NCBI RefSeq assembly: GCF_946886695.1
Contig: NZ_CAMPJD010000008.1
Coordinates: 32,461-96,460, forward strand
Direction: 5' to 3'
Length of the DNA: 64,000 nt
Origin: an uncultured Pseudoxanthomonas sp.
GTDB lineage: Bacteria; Pseudomonadota; Gammaproteobacteria; Xanthomonadales; Xanthomonadaceae
Part shown: positions 56,450-64,000 of the stretch, piece by piece
Layout of the letters: every line of letters begins with the position of its first letter
How positions within the stretch are numbered: the first letter of the stretch is position 1
Made by a program: the position numbers and the translations under genes
Notes under the pieces: model-generated
The model's input: the letters and a program-made list of their open reading frames with translations, nothing else
Database searches by the model: none
Told to the model about the DNA's origin: nothing

Positions 56450-58102
56450 TCAGTTGTCGCCATCCGGGGCGGCCCCGGCGTCGACCACCCGGTCGCGCCC
56501 GGCCCGTTTGGCCCGGTACATCGCCTCGTCGGCCCGGCGCAGCAGCGATGCCGCGTCGATGTCCTCCGGCTCGAGCGTGGCCAGGCCGATGCTGGCGGTC
56601 ACCAGCAGGCCATCGATGCCCAGCCCGGTGCCTGTCGCGCGCACCTGCGTGCGCATCGTTTCCAGGCGCGTCCGCGCGGTCGCGCCGCCAATGCCAGGCA
56701 GCAGCACCAGGAATTCCTCGCCGCCCATCCGGATCACATCCGCGGGATCGCGCACCATCGAGGTCAGGTTGGCCGCCACCGCCACCAGCACGCGGTCGCC
56801 GACCGCATGCCCATGCACATCGTTGATGCGCTTGAACAGGTCGATGTCGAGGAAGCCCACTGCCAATGGCCCCGCACCCGTGCGGGCATCGCGCATGTGC
56901 TGCTCCAGTCGCTTCAGGCCGGCGCGGCGGTTCGGGAGGCCGGTGAGTCCGTCGGTGTCGGCCAGGGCACGCATCTCGTCACGCTGGCGGCGCAACTGGC
57001 CCAGGCGCAGGTTCAACACGTAGGCGCTGACCGTCAGGAACCACGTGATCGACAACTGGATCGCTTCCACGCGGTATTCGATCAGCAGATGGCTGTCGAC
57101 CACGTCCATCACCGCCATCGCCAGGAACGGCGTCACGGCCGCGATCGCCGCGATGGCATCGGCGCGCTGCCCACGCAGGAAATACAGTCCCAGCGCCAGG
57201 ATGGCGACACAGCCGGCGGCGAAGCCCTGGTCAATGCCTGTCGCCAACCGCGACAGGCCTTCCTGTGACAACCACCCCGCCGCCACACTCGTGGCGCAGA
57301 GGCCTGCCGCAAGCCACGGCAGCCAGCGTCGCGTGCCGGGCCAGGCGCGCGCGCCGCCGACGAGCAGCCACATCGCGTACAGCAGCGTCGGCAAGCCCAG
57401 GCAGGAAAATGCGACCAGCCATCGGAATTCGCCATCGCCGATGGGCAGCCAGGGTTCCGGGTAGCCGCTCAGGCCACTGAGCACCGCCTGTCCCAGCACG
57501 CTGAGCGCACACAGCAGGGCGTAGCCCAGGAAGACCCGGTCGCGCGTACTCAGGAAACCCATCAGTGCCATGAAGGCCAGCGCGATGGCGATGGCCACGC
57601 ACGCCGTCCGCACCAGCAGGCGTGCCGTGTCGACCTGCTGGACCGGGCTGGGCGCGCCAATGCGGACCGTGGGGATCCAGCCGGGCTTCAGCGGTTTGGC
57701 CCACGCCACCTCGATGGGATCCCGGTTGCCCGCCGGGGGCACCACCACCATGCCCACGCCTGCACGGAACCGCGAATCACGCGTGCGGGCGTCGTGCATG
57801 CGTCCGCATACCTCACGGTCGCCGTGGTGCACCCGCACCTCGCCCGCGAAGATGTTGAACACGTTGATCGCCTGCGGGGCACCCGACCATCCTTCCGGCG
57901 GAGCGGGGATCTCGACCCGCTCCGTGAGCCCCGCCTGCATCGCGGCCGTGCAGTGGCGCTGCGGCGCCTGCTCGGAGGTCGGCGCCCCGGTGACCAGGTA
58001 GTCGCGGCCGGGTTCCGGCGCCGCCTGGACCGGGCACGACAGCGCGACGAGCAGCAACAGCCACCCTGCGATCCCGCCACGTTGATCCCCGTTCCCCCTC
58101 AC
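56450..58102 (-). CDS. 7TM (DISM-like) diguanylate cyclase
   Basis: 550 aa. Signal-like start, periplasmic domain with three Cys (about 30-165), seven TM segments (about 168-370, 7TMR-DISM type) and a C-terminal GGDEF domain with active site RMGGEEF. At the I-site position the Arg is kept but the Asp is moved by one (RDPAD), so feedback binding is doubtful. GTG start at 58102 has GGAG 5 nt upstream; a GTG two codons earlier overlaps that site. It is 133 bp upstream of the PAS-GGDEF-EAL gene and co-directional. Confidence 0.9.
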   Translation of the reverse strand: MRGNGDQRGGIAGWLLLLVALSCPVQAAPEPGRDYLVTGAPTSEQAPQRHCTAAMQAGLTERVEIPAPPEGWSGAPQAINVFNIFAGEVRVHHGDREVCGRMHDARTRDSRFRAGVGMVVVPPAGNRDPIEVAWAKPLKPGWIPTVRIGAPSPVQQVDTARLLVRTACVAIAIALAFMALMGFLSTRDRVFLGYALLCALSVLGQAVLSGLSGYPEPWLPIGDGEFRWLVAFSCLGLPTLLYAMWLLVGGARAWPGTRRWLPWLAAGLCATSVAAGWLSQEGLSRLATGIDQGFAAGCVAILALGLYFLRGQRADAIAAIAAVTPFLAMAVMDVVDSHLLIEYRVEAIQLSITWFLTVSAYVLNLRLGQLRRQRDEMRALADTDGLTGLPNRRAGLKRLEQHMRDARTGAGPLAVGFLDIDLFKRINDVHGHAVGDRVLVAVAANLTSMVRDPADVIRMGGEEFLVLLPGIGGATARTRLETMRTQVRATGTGLGIDGLLVTASIGLATLEPEDIDAASLLRRADEAMYRAKRAGRDRVVDAGAAPDGDN

Positions 58103-58207
58103 GAACACTCCGGTACGTCGCCGCCCTCCCGACTACCGGTGTGCTGGCTTGCGTCTACGAAATGCAACTTCCGTGCCACCTGCCGGCGCCTGCGCGCCAG
58201 CGGACCG

Positions 58208-60112
58208 TCACTCGCGCGGCGGTCCCTTGCGGTGCGGCTTGCCTGCACCGAACGGCTTGTCGCCGCGCGGCTTGCCCTTGCCGGCCCCCGGGCCTCCGAA
58301 CTTGCGCGGCGGCGCGGACCCCGCACCTCCACCCTCGCCCGGCTTGTGGATGCGCAGCTGCTGGCCGGACACCCAGACCTTCTTCAGGTGCATCAGCACT
58401 TCGCGCGGCATGCCTTCGGGCAGGTCGAGCGTGGTGTGGTCGTGCTGGATGTCGATCCGGCCGATGTAGCGGCTTTCCAGACCCGCCTCGTTGGCGATCG
58501 CGCCGACGATGTTGGCCGGCTTCACGCCATGGGCATGGCCCACCTCGATGCGGTAGGTCTCCATGCCCACCTCCGGCTTGTCGGTCCGCGGCTTGTCGGC
58601 GCGCGGGCGGTCGGTGTCGGGACGTTCGATCTTCGACCGCTCGGGCTTGTCGAAGCTGCGCGCGGGGCGCTCGCCGGGGGCAGCGTCCTCATGGCGGCGC
58701 GGGCGCTCGTCGCGCTCGCGGCGCGGCGCATTGCCGTAGGTCTCGCTGCGCACCGGGCGCTGCTCGCGCGGTGTGCGCTCCTGCGACAGCAGCAGCGGCG
58801 TGTCGCCCTGCACCAGCTGCGCCAGCGCAGCGGCGATGTCGACCGCCGGCACGTTCTGCTCGCGCTCGTAGCGTTCGATCAGCGCGCGGAACTCGCCGGC
58901 CTTGCCGGACGCCAGCATGTCGGTGATGCGCGCGAGGAACCTCTCCACCCGACGGTCGTTGACCGCTTCCACGCTGGGCAGCTGCATCTCTTCGATCGGC
59001 TGGCGCGTGGCGCGCTCGATCGAACGCAGCATGCCCTTCTCGCGCGGGGTGACGAACAGGATCGCGTCACCCGTGCGACCGGCGCGGCCGGTGCGGCCGA
59101 TGCGATGCACGTAGCTTTCGGTGTCGTACGGGATGTCGTAGTTCAGCACGTGACTGATGCGCTCCACGTCCAGGCCGCGCGCGGCCACGTCGGTAGCGAC
59201 CAGGATGTCCAGCTTGCCGTCCTTGAGCTGCTGGATGGTCTTCTCGCGCGCCGCCTGCTGCATGTCGCCGTTGATCGCGGCCGCAGCCAGCCCGCGCGCC
59301 TGCAGCTTGTCGGCCAGCTCTTCGGTGGCCGCCTTGGTGCGGGCGAACACGATCATGCCGTCGAACGGCTCGACTTCCAGGATGCGGGTCAGCGCATCCA
59401 GCTTGTGCATGCCGCTGACCCACCAGTAACGCTGGCGGATGTTGGCCGAGGTGGTCGTCTTCGAGGCGATGTTCACCTCGACCGGATCCTTCAGGTAGGT
59501 CTGGGCGATGCGGCGGATGGCCGGCGGCATGGTCGCGGAGAACAGCGCCACCTGGCGCGTTTCCGGCGTCTTCTTCAGCACGGTCTCGACGTCGTCGATG
59601 AAGCCCATGCGCAGCATTTCGTCGGCTTCGTCCAGCACCAGCGTGGTCAGGCCGGACAGGTCCAGCGAGCCCCGCTCCAAGTGGTCGATCACGCGGCCGG
59701 GCGTACCGACCACGACGTGCACGCCGCGCTTGAGCGCCTGCAGCTGCGGGTAGTAGCTCTGGCCGCCGTAGATCGGCAGCACGTGGAAGCCGGGGATCTT
59801 GCCCGCGTACTTCTGGAACGCCTCCGCCACCTGGATGGCCAGTTCGCGCGTGGGCGCCAGCACCAGTGCCTGCGGGCTGCCCGCGCCGGGATTGATGTTG
59901 GCCAGTACCGGCAGCGCGAAGGCGGCGGTCTTGCCGGTGCCCGTCTGCGCCGTGCCCAGCACGTCGCGGCCGGCCAGCATGGCCGGGATGGTGGCCGCCT
60001 GGATCGGCGACGGGGTTTCGTACCCCACGGCGGTGACGGCGGCCATGACCGGCGCCGGCAGGCCGAGGTCGGCGAACAGGAGCGGGGCTGGGGAGGGGGA
60101 TTCGGTGGACAT
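58208..60112 (-). CDS. deaD: DEAD-box RNA helicase with DbpA-type C-terminal domain (DeaD/CsdA)
   Basis: 634-aa ATP-dependent RNA helicase involved in cold-shock ribosome assembly and mRNA decay. Motifs: Q motif (F...GYETPSPIQ), AQTGTGKT, PTRELA, DEAD, SAT, VATDVAARGLD, HRIGRTGRAGR. After the core comes a charged Arg/Asp/Pro linker (about 440-520), a DbpA-type RNA-binding domain (about 525-595: YRIEVGHAHGVKPANIVGAIANEAGLESRYIG) and a Gly/Lys/Pro-rich tail. This composition is that of CsdA rather than RhlB or SrmB. Confidence 0.93.
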   Translation of the reverse strand: MSTESPSPAPLLFADLGLPAPVMAAVTAVGYETPSPIQAATIPAMLAGRDVLGTAQTGTGKTAAFALPVLANINPGAGSPQALVLAPTRELAIQVAEAFQKYAGKIPGFHVLPIYGGQSYYPQLQALKRGVHVVVGTPGRVIDHLERGSLDLSGLTTLVLDEADEMLRMGFIDDVETVLKKTPETRQVALFSATMPPAIRRIAQTYLKDPVEVNIASKTTTSANIRQRYWWVSGMHKLDALTRILEVEPFDGMIVFARTKAATEELADKLQARGLAAAAINGDMQQAAREKTIQQLKDGKLDILVATDVAARGLDVERISHVLNYDIPYDTESYVHRIGRTGRAGRTGDAILFVTPREKGMLRSIERATRQPIEEMQLPSVEAVNDRRVERFLARITDMLASGKAGEFRALIERYEREQNVPAVDIAAALAQLVQGDTPLLLSQERTPREQRPVRSETYGNAPRRERDERPRRHEDAAPGERPARSFDKPERSKIERPDTDRPRADKPRTDKPEVGMETYRIEVGHAHGVKPANIVGAIANEAGLESRYIGRIDIQHDHTTLDLPEGMPREVLMHLKKVWVSGQQLRIHKPGEGGGAGSAPPRKFGGPGAGKGKPRGDKPFGAGKPHRKGPPRE

Positions 60113-60301
60113 GCGGAGACTCCGGGGCGTCGCGGAGCCGCACGCCGAGCCGCATATTGTGCCCCTTCAGGGGGCTCCTGTCGCGTTGCAGCACGCCAGC
60201 GCCCTCACGTGGACGGGCGCTGTGATGTTCCGGGCGCGGCGGCGAATCACCTTCCAGACCCGCACAATCGAGCACACGCCCGGATGGAATCGACCCCCGC
60301 C

Positions 60302-60799
60302 ATGACCACGGACACGGACGCCCGCGCAGGCTTCCAGGCCCAGTTGCTGGCCCATCGCGGCATCGTCGCCAAGGTTGCAGGCACGTATGCCTGGCACCCG
60401 GACGACCGCGACGACCTGATGCAGGACATCGCCACGCAGCTGTGGCGCGCGTGGCCGGGCTACGACAGCGCCCGTCCATTCGCCACCTGGATGTACCGGA
60501 TAGCGCTGAACGTGGCGATCTCCCATGTCCGCGGCCGCACGCGCGCGCCGTCGTCCGAGGCATGGCACGAGGACCACCACGACCTCGCCGACCCGCATGC
60601 GCACGACCACGAAGCGCGCGAGCAGGTCGATCTGTTGCACCGCTTCATCCAGGCGCAACCTCCGCTCGACCGCGCCCTGCTGCTGCTCTACCTGGAAGAC
60701 CGCAGCCATCGCGAGATGGCCGACGTGCTGGGCCTGAGCGAAACCAACGTGGCGACCAAGATCAGCCGGCTGAAGCAGCGGCTGCGCAACGAACTCTGA
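60302..60799 (+). CDS. ECF-like sigma-70 factor
   Basis: 165 aa. Region 2 (FQAQLLAHRGIVAKVAGTYAWHPDDRDDLMQDIATQLWRAWPGYDSARPFATWMYRIALNVAISHVRGR) and region 4 (LLLLYLEDRSHREMADVLGLSETNVATKISRLKQRLR) are present, region 3 absent, as in ECF sigmas. The two regions are joined by a His/Asp-rich linker. Neither start (60302 or 60284) has a good ribosome site; I take 60302. The partner gene 26 bp downstream encodes a membrane protein without a classic anti-sigma zinc-finger motif. Confidence 0.9.
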   Translation: MTTDTDARAGFQAQLLAHRGIVAKVAGTYAWHPDDRDDLMQDIATQLWRAWPGYDSARPFATWMYRIALNVAISHVRGRTRAPSSEAWHEDHHDLADPHAHDHEAREQVDLLHRFIQAQPPLDRALLLLYLEDRSHREMADVLGLSETNVATKISRLKQRLRNEL

Positions 60800-60825
60800 A
60801 CCGATGACACCACACGGAAACGACC

Positions 60826-61497
60826 ATGGAACCCGATGACCTGAAACTCGCGTGGCAGACCCTGTCGCGCCGCCTGGAACGACACGACGCGCTGCAAACC
60901 CACCTGTTGCTGGAGCAGCGTAAGCAGAAGGCGTTGTCCAGCCTGCGCCCGCTGTTGTGGGGCCAGGTGGTGCAGATGCTGTTCGGCATCCCCTTCATCC
61001 TGCTGGCCGCCTTGCTGTGGATCCGGGGCGGGCAGTCGGCCGACGGCCTGCCGTGGACGGTTCTGGCATCCGGCGTGGTGGTGCAGCTCTACGGCATCGC
61101 GACGGTCGCGATGGCGGGCGAGACCCTGCGCCGCATGCGCGAGGTGGATTGCGCGCAACCGATCATCGAAATCCAGACGCGCTTGGCCCGTTTGCGCCGC
61201 ACCTACATCGTCAACGGCATGCTGACCGGGCTGCCGTGGTGGTTCATGTGGGTGCCGGTGCTGGTGGTGCTGGTGGGCCTGGGTGGCAGCGACCTGTATG
61301 CGCGGGCGCCGGGCGTGGTCTGGATCGGCCTGGGCGTAGGTGCTGCCGGCCTGGCGGCGACCTTCTGGTTCCATCGCTGGTCACGTGACCCGGCCCGTCC
61401 CCGGCTGGCCAAGGCCATGGAGGACAGCGTGACCGGCGGCAGCCTGCGGCGCGCACGCGCGCAGATCGAGGAGATCGCGCGCTTCGAGGCCGAGTGA
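60826..61497 (+). CDS. Membrane protein paired with the sigma factor
   Basis: 223 aa. A 45-residue charged cytoplasmic N-terminal part, four TM segments in two pairs (GQVVQMLFGIPFILLAALLWI, WTVLASGVVVQLYGIATVA; GLPWWFMWVPVLVVLVGLGG, PGVVWIGLGVGAAGLAATFWF) and a charged C-terminal tail. I do not recognise a family. Position (26 bp after the sigma gene, same strand) suggests it modulates the sigma factor, but it lacks the HxxxCxxC zinc anti-sigma motif. Confidence 0.75.
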   Translation: MEPDDLKLAWQTLSRRLERHDALQTHLLLEQRKQKALSSLRPLLWGQVVQMLFGIPFILLAALLWIRGGQSADGLPWTVLASGVVVQLYGIATVAMAGETLRRMREVDCAQPIIEIQTRLARLRRTYIVNGMLTGLPWWFMWVPVLVVLVGLGGSDLYARAPGVVWIGLGVGAAGLAATFWFHRWSRDPARPRLAKAMEDSVTGGSLRRARAQIEEIARFEAE

Positions 61498-61523
61498 GCG
61501 GGCCGTGGCTTACACTGCCGTGC

Positions 61524-61754
61524 ATGCCACGCATCGACTTCGACCTTGACCCGCCCCACGACTATGTGGAACTCAATCAGCTGCTGAAGCTGGCCGGCAT
61601 CGCCGACAGCGGCGGCCAGGGCAAAGCCATCGTGGCCAGCGGCGAGGTGACGGTGGATGGCGAGGCGGAACTGCGCAAGACTGCAAAGATCCGCGCGGGT
61701 CAGGTCGTCCGCATCGGCGATACCGAGATCCGGGTGCAGGTCGCCGAACGCTGA
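61524..61754 (+). CDS. Small S4-domain RNA-binding protein (YbcJ-like)
   Basis: 76 aa, single S4 domain: YVELNQLLKLAGIADSGGQGKAIVASGEVTVDGEAELRKTAKIRAGQVV is the S4 core of the YbcJ/YaaA family. Start at 61524 gives that family's length. Binds RNA by analogy; target unknown. Confidence 0.9.
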   Translation: MPRIDFDLDPPHDYVELNQLLKLAGIADSGGQGKAIVASGEVTVDGEAELRKTAKIRAGQVVRIGDTEIRVQVAER

Positions 61755-61873
61755 GGCCTCCGCACAACGCGGCACCCCGCTCCACCTGCGTAAAGCCTCG
61801 CTCTACTCATACAAACACTGAGCGTTGAGTCATTTTGGCTGGCGCGTGAGGGGAAAAGCGTCGCGCGAGTCGC

Positions 61874-63055
61874 TCAGGGTGCGGTGCCGGCTTCCGGCCG
61901 AGGGCTGGCGGACGTGTCGCCCGGCGCATCGGGAGCCGCTTCCACATCCGCCATGCGGTCGAACTCCGACAGCGGACTGTCGGCCGGGCACTTCGCGTCG
62001 GGAAACTGGAAACGCTCACGCAGCGCCAGGCCGCAGGCCTGCATCTCGTCCAGCCCGGTACCGGCGGTCTTGCACTCGCTGTCGAAGCTGCGCATGAAGG
62101 CATCGCGGCGCAGCACGAAATCCTCGCCGCAGCGTCGCATCAGCTGCAGGCGGTCCAAGTCGTCCTGGGCGGCATTGGTGCCATCCAGCCCGAACTCCTG
62201 CAACTCGTCCTTGTCGAGCAGGCGCAACCGGCGGTTCGGCACCGTCATCATCAGATCGGCCACGGTCACGGCCACGCCGTTGCGCGACAGGTAGTCCTTC
62301 ACCCGGTCGTAGACACCGCGCAGTTCTTCGTTCAACTCGCTGCGCGTGGTGGCGGTGGAACTCATGCGGATGATGCGGTGCACGCCCACCTTGCCGGAGA
62401 TCATCCGGTTGTCGCCAGCGCCCAGCACGAACACGCACGCGCTATGGCAGGCAGAACCTTCGCGAACCCAGATCGTCCAGCCGCCGCCGCCGATGGCGTC
62501 GCCCGCCCTGATCGCGTCCTCCACCTGGCCACCGGCCGAATCCAGATCGAGGATGCGCTTGTGGATGGCCATGCGCTCGGCAATGTCGGCCACCCGGGCA
62601 ACCAGGTCGGTGAAATCCGCCGCGATCTTGCCCTGGTAGCGCAGGCGCAGCACGCCGCCCTTCTGGCATGGCGACAACGCATCGACCACGCTGAAGAACG
62701 CCAGCGACTCCAGCGGCTCGCCGTCGCCTTCTTCGCTGTTGTAGTCGGCACGGCAACTGACCCAGGCCTTGCCCGACTCGACTTTCGCCAGCGGCCAGTC
62801 GGTAGGCAGGCCTTCGCGGGAGCCACTCTCGGCAGGTGCGCCACGCGCAGGCGACATGGGGCCGGTGGACACCGCACCATCGCCACGTTCGGCCTGCTGC
62901 GAGGTTGTTTCAGGGGTGGGAGCCGCGTCGGTGGCCGGTGCCTGCGCCATCGCGTCGGGCGCGCCACCGTCCGGCTCGCCCGCACCACATCCGGCCAGCA
63001 GGAGGCTGGCGGCGAGCAGCATCAGCAGGGGAAGGTGCAGGTTGCGGGACAACAT
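61874..63055 (-). CDS. ClpP-fold-like lipoprotein
   Basis: 393 aa. Lipobox LLLAGC (Cys23), a 70-residue Ala/Pro/Thr linker, then a ClpP/crotonase-like core: KRILDLDSAGGQVEDAIRAGDAI (SxGG oxyanion-type segment), GSACHSACVFVLGAGDNR with Ser205, and GVHRI with His226, 21 residues later (25 in ClpP). The C-terminal 100 residues hold six or so Cys. It may be an envelope serine hydrolase or a pseudo-enzyme; a third catalytic residue is not obvious. I do not recognise a named family. Confidence 0.72.
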   Translation of the reverse strand: MLSRNLHLPLLMLLAASLLLAGCGAGEPDGGAPDAMAQAPATDAAPTPETTSQQAERGDGAVSTGPMSPARGAPAESGSREGLPTDWPLAKVESGKAWVSCRADYNSEEGDGEPLESLAFFSVVDALSPCQKGGVLRLRYQGKIAADFTDLVARVADIAERMAIHKRILDLDSAGGQVEDAIRAGDAIGGGGWTIWVREGSACHSACVFVLGAGDNRMISGKVGVHRIIRMSSTATTRSELNEELRGVYDRVKDYLSRNGVAVTVADLMMTVPNRRLRLLDKDELQEFGLDGTNAAQDDLDRLQLMRRCGEDFVLRRDAFMRSFDSECKTAGTGLDEMQACGLALRERFQFPDAKCPADSPLSEFDRMADVEAAPDAPGDTSASPRPEAGTAP

Positions 63056-63177
63056 CCGGTCGATCAGGGCACGACGCCAGGTTCCGAAGGCGCTGGCATG
63101 GGTGAGGGTCCGTCTAGTCTAGTGTCAAACCCGTTGCGTGGGCCCACCGCGGGATGAACCCGCCTCCCGCGGAGACG

Positions 63178-63567
63178 TTACAGCAAGGCCCAGAGCAGCT
63201 GCAGCAGACCCCACAGCGAGATGGCCCAGACGAGGGTGCGAAGGTATGGGACGCCCGCCGCGTACAGCGGCACGTAGGCGAGACGGGCCCAGAAATAACA
63301 CTGCGCGCCAAGCGCGGTACCGGCATCGCCCCGATCGAGCACGACCACCGCCAGCGCGGCGGCGGCGAAGAACGGGAAGGTCTCCAGGAAATTGCGCAAT
63401 CCCCGGTCCACCCGCGCAGCCACGCCCTCCAGCGGCGGCAACACGGCATCGCGCGCGCCGACATTCCACTTCAATCCACGCTGCCGGGTGGTCAATGCAG
63501 CGCCCAGCAGCACATGCGCCAGTCCCAGTGCGATGGACCAGGCGAGCATCTTCAGTTCGATCGGCAT
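63178..63567 (-). CDS. MAPEG-family membrane protein
   Basis: 129 aa, four TM. Begins MPIELKMLAWSIALGLAHVLLGAAL and contains LPPLEGVAARVDRGLRNFLETFPFFAAAAL (the ERxxRNxxE-like MAPEG signature, here RVDRGLRNFLE) and ARLAYVPLYAAGVPYLRTLVW. MAPEG proteins include eicosanoid and glutathione enzymes; bacterial function unknown. Start at 63567. Confidence 0.9.
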   Translation of the reverse strand: MPIELKMLAWSIALGLAHVLLGAALTTRQRGLKWNVGARDAVLPPLEGVAARVDRGLRNFLETFPFFAAAALAVVVLDRGDAGTALGAQCYFWARLAYVPLYAAGVPYLRTLVWAISLWGLLQLLWALL

Positions 63568-63668
63568 GGTGGGCGTCCTCGCGCAAGGTGACGCCCACTC
63601 TAGCGCAGCCCCGCGGGCCTGCACTCTCCCTCGACGAGGTTACGCAGGCGCGCGGAGGTGTCTTCCGG

Positions 63669-63839
63669 TTACATCGATGACGTGGCGCGCGCGGCCACTG
63701 CGCAGTCGTCCAGCAGCGGCTTGCCCTGATCGCTCAGCACGACGTCGTTGGTGGCGAACGCGTGAAAGCGGCATCTGCGCACGCCGGTGCAATCGGGGCG
63801 CGGATCGGGATGGGAACGTGCGCGTACCGCCACCATCAC
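63669..63839 (-). CDS. Possible small protein in the gap before the last gene
   Basis: In the 287-bp stretch between the MAPEG gene and the last gene a leftward frame of 56 codons starts at a GTG (63839), with an in-frame ATG at 63836, and is preceded by GGGAGG at about 9 nt. Product is basic at first, then contains CTGVRRCRFHAF and VVLSDQGKPLLDDCAV; it holds three Cys. No known family. The good ribosome site and the low-shadow composition make it worth recording, but no conservation can be shown. Confidence 0.4.
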   Translation of the reverse strand: MMVAVRARSHPDPRPDCTGVRRCRFHAFATNDVVLSDQGKPLLDDCAVAARATSSM

Positions 63840-63854
63840 CCCGGATTACCTCCC

Positions 63855-64000
63855 ATGCCGGACACTCCCCACGACATCGACCTGCAACGTCGACAGCTGA
63901 TGCTGGCGGGCGCGGCGATCACCGGTGCCGCCTTCCTGCCGCTGGCCGCATGCAGCCGCACCGACGCGCCCGCCTCCACCGCATCGGCGCTCCCTCCCCC
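63855..64000 (+). CDS. Start of a Tat-signal or lipoprotein-type exported protein (cut)
   Basis: First 48 codons only. MPDTPHDIDLQRRQLMLAGAAITGAAFLPLAAC: a twin-Arg RRQLM followed by a hydrophobic stretch and a Cys, that is, a Tat-like signal peptide with a possible lipobox. The mature part begins Ser/Thr/Ala/Pro-rich and runs off the edge. Many Tat substrates bind cofactors, but the identity cannot be told. No ribosome site is seen in front of the ATG; instead its complement carries the site of the small leftward frame. Confidence 0.6.
   Translation, partial: MPDTPHDIDLQRRQLMLAGAAITGAAFLPLAACSRTDAPASTASALPP

Noticed and set aside
57794..60301. Long rightward frame running into the sigma factor gene
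   Set aside because: It lies opposite deaD and the 7TM cyclase; the sigma factor domain starts only after 60302.

Overview
The window is GC-rich, gene-dense chromosomal DNA of a gammaproteobacterium of the Xanthomonadaceae, most like Pseudoxanthomonas, Stenotrophomonas or Xanthomonas. The evidence is the conserved gene order rlmE-ftsH / folP and pyrG-kdsA-eno-ftsB-ispD-ispF-truD ... surE-pcm-nlpD, a nlpD that is not followed by rpoS, and several Xanthomonadaceae-style intergenic inverted repeats. No tRNA, rRNA, CRISPR array, prophage or insertion sequence with a transposase was seen. Genus-level assignment is inference from remembered gene order; no search was run.

Layout. Positions 1-4.4 kb hold folP (cut by the left edge), a small periplasmic protein, ftsH with a clear terminator, rlmE, and divergently yhbY and an Mth938-like gene. 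From 4.4 to 16.4 kb come two convergent lipoprotein genes and then a long leftward housekeeping block (nlpD, exoD-like, pcm, surE; truD, ispF, ispD, ftsB, eno, kdsA, pyrG) joined by start/stop overlaps. From 16.5 to 33.7 kb there are parE, a GCS2-type ligase, hutG, glutathione reductase with an overlapping D-amino-acid dehydrogenase-like gene, slyD, two consecutive NlpC/P60 hydrolases, transporters, an alkaline phosphatase and hemJ.

From 33.9 to 51.9 kb the content is more accessory: a methyltransferase, an intracellular PHA depolymerase, a PadR/HAAS-sensor pair, an ArsR-family repressor with a strong promoter and palindrome in front of a cupin-like/DUF2867 fusion, a LysR/EamA divergent pair, a DUF885 lipoprotein, rraA, an MHS-type MFS transporter, a third EamA transporter and a universal stress protein. 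From 51.9 to 58.1 kb there are three cyclic-di-GMP proteins (GAF-GGDEF, PAS-GGDEF-EAL, 7TM-GGDEF) with rluF between. Then come deaD, a sigma-70/membrane-protein pair, an S4 RNA-binding protein, a ClpP-like lipoprotein, a MAPEG protein and the start of a Tat/lipoprotein-type gene.

The best candidates for something undescribed are the ArsR + cupin/DUF2867 module (38.4-40.2 kb), the ECF-like sigma factor with a non-classical membrane partner (60.3-61.5 kb), the ClpP-fold lipoprotein (61.9-63.1 kb), and paired inverted repeats, one of which supplies the stop codon of the adjacent gene (48.5-48.7 kb).
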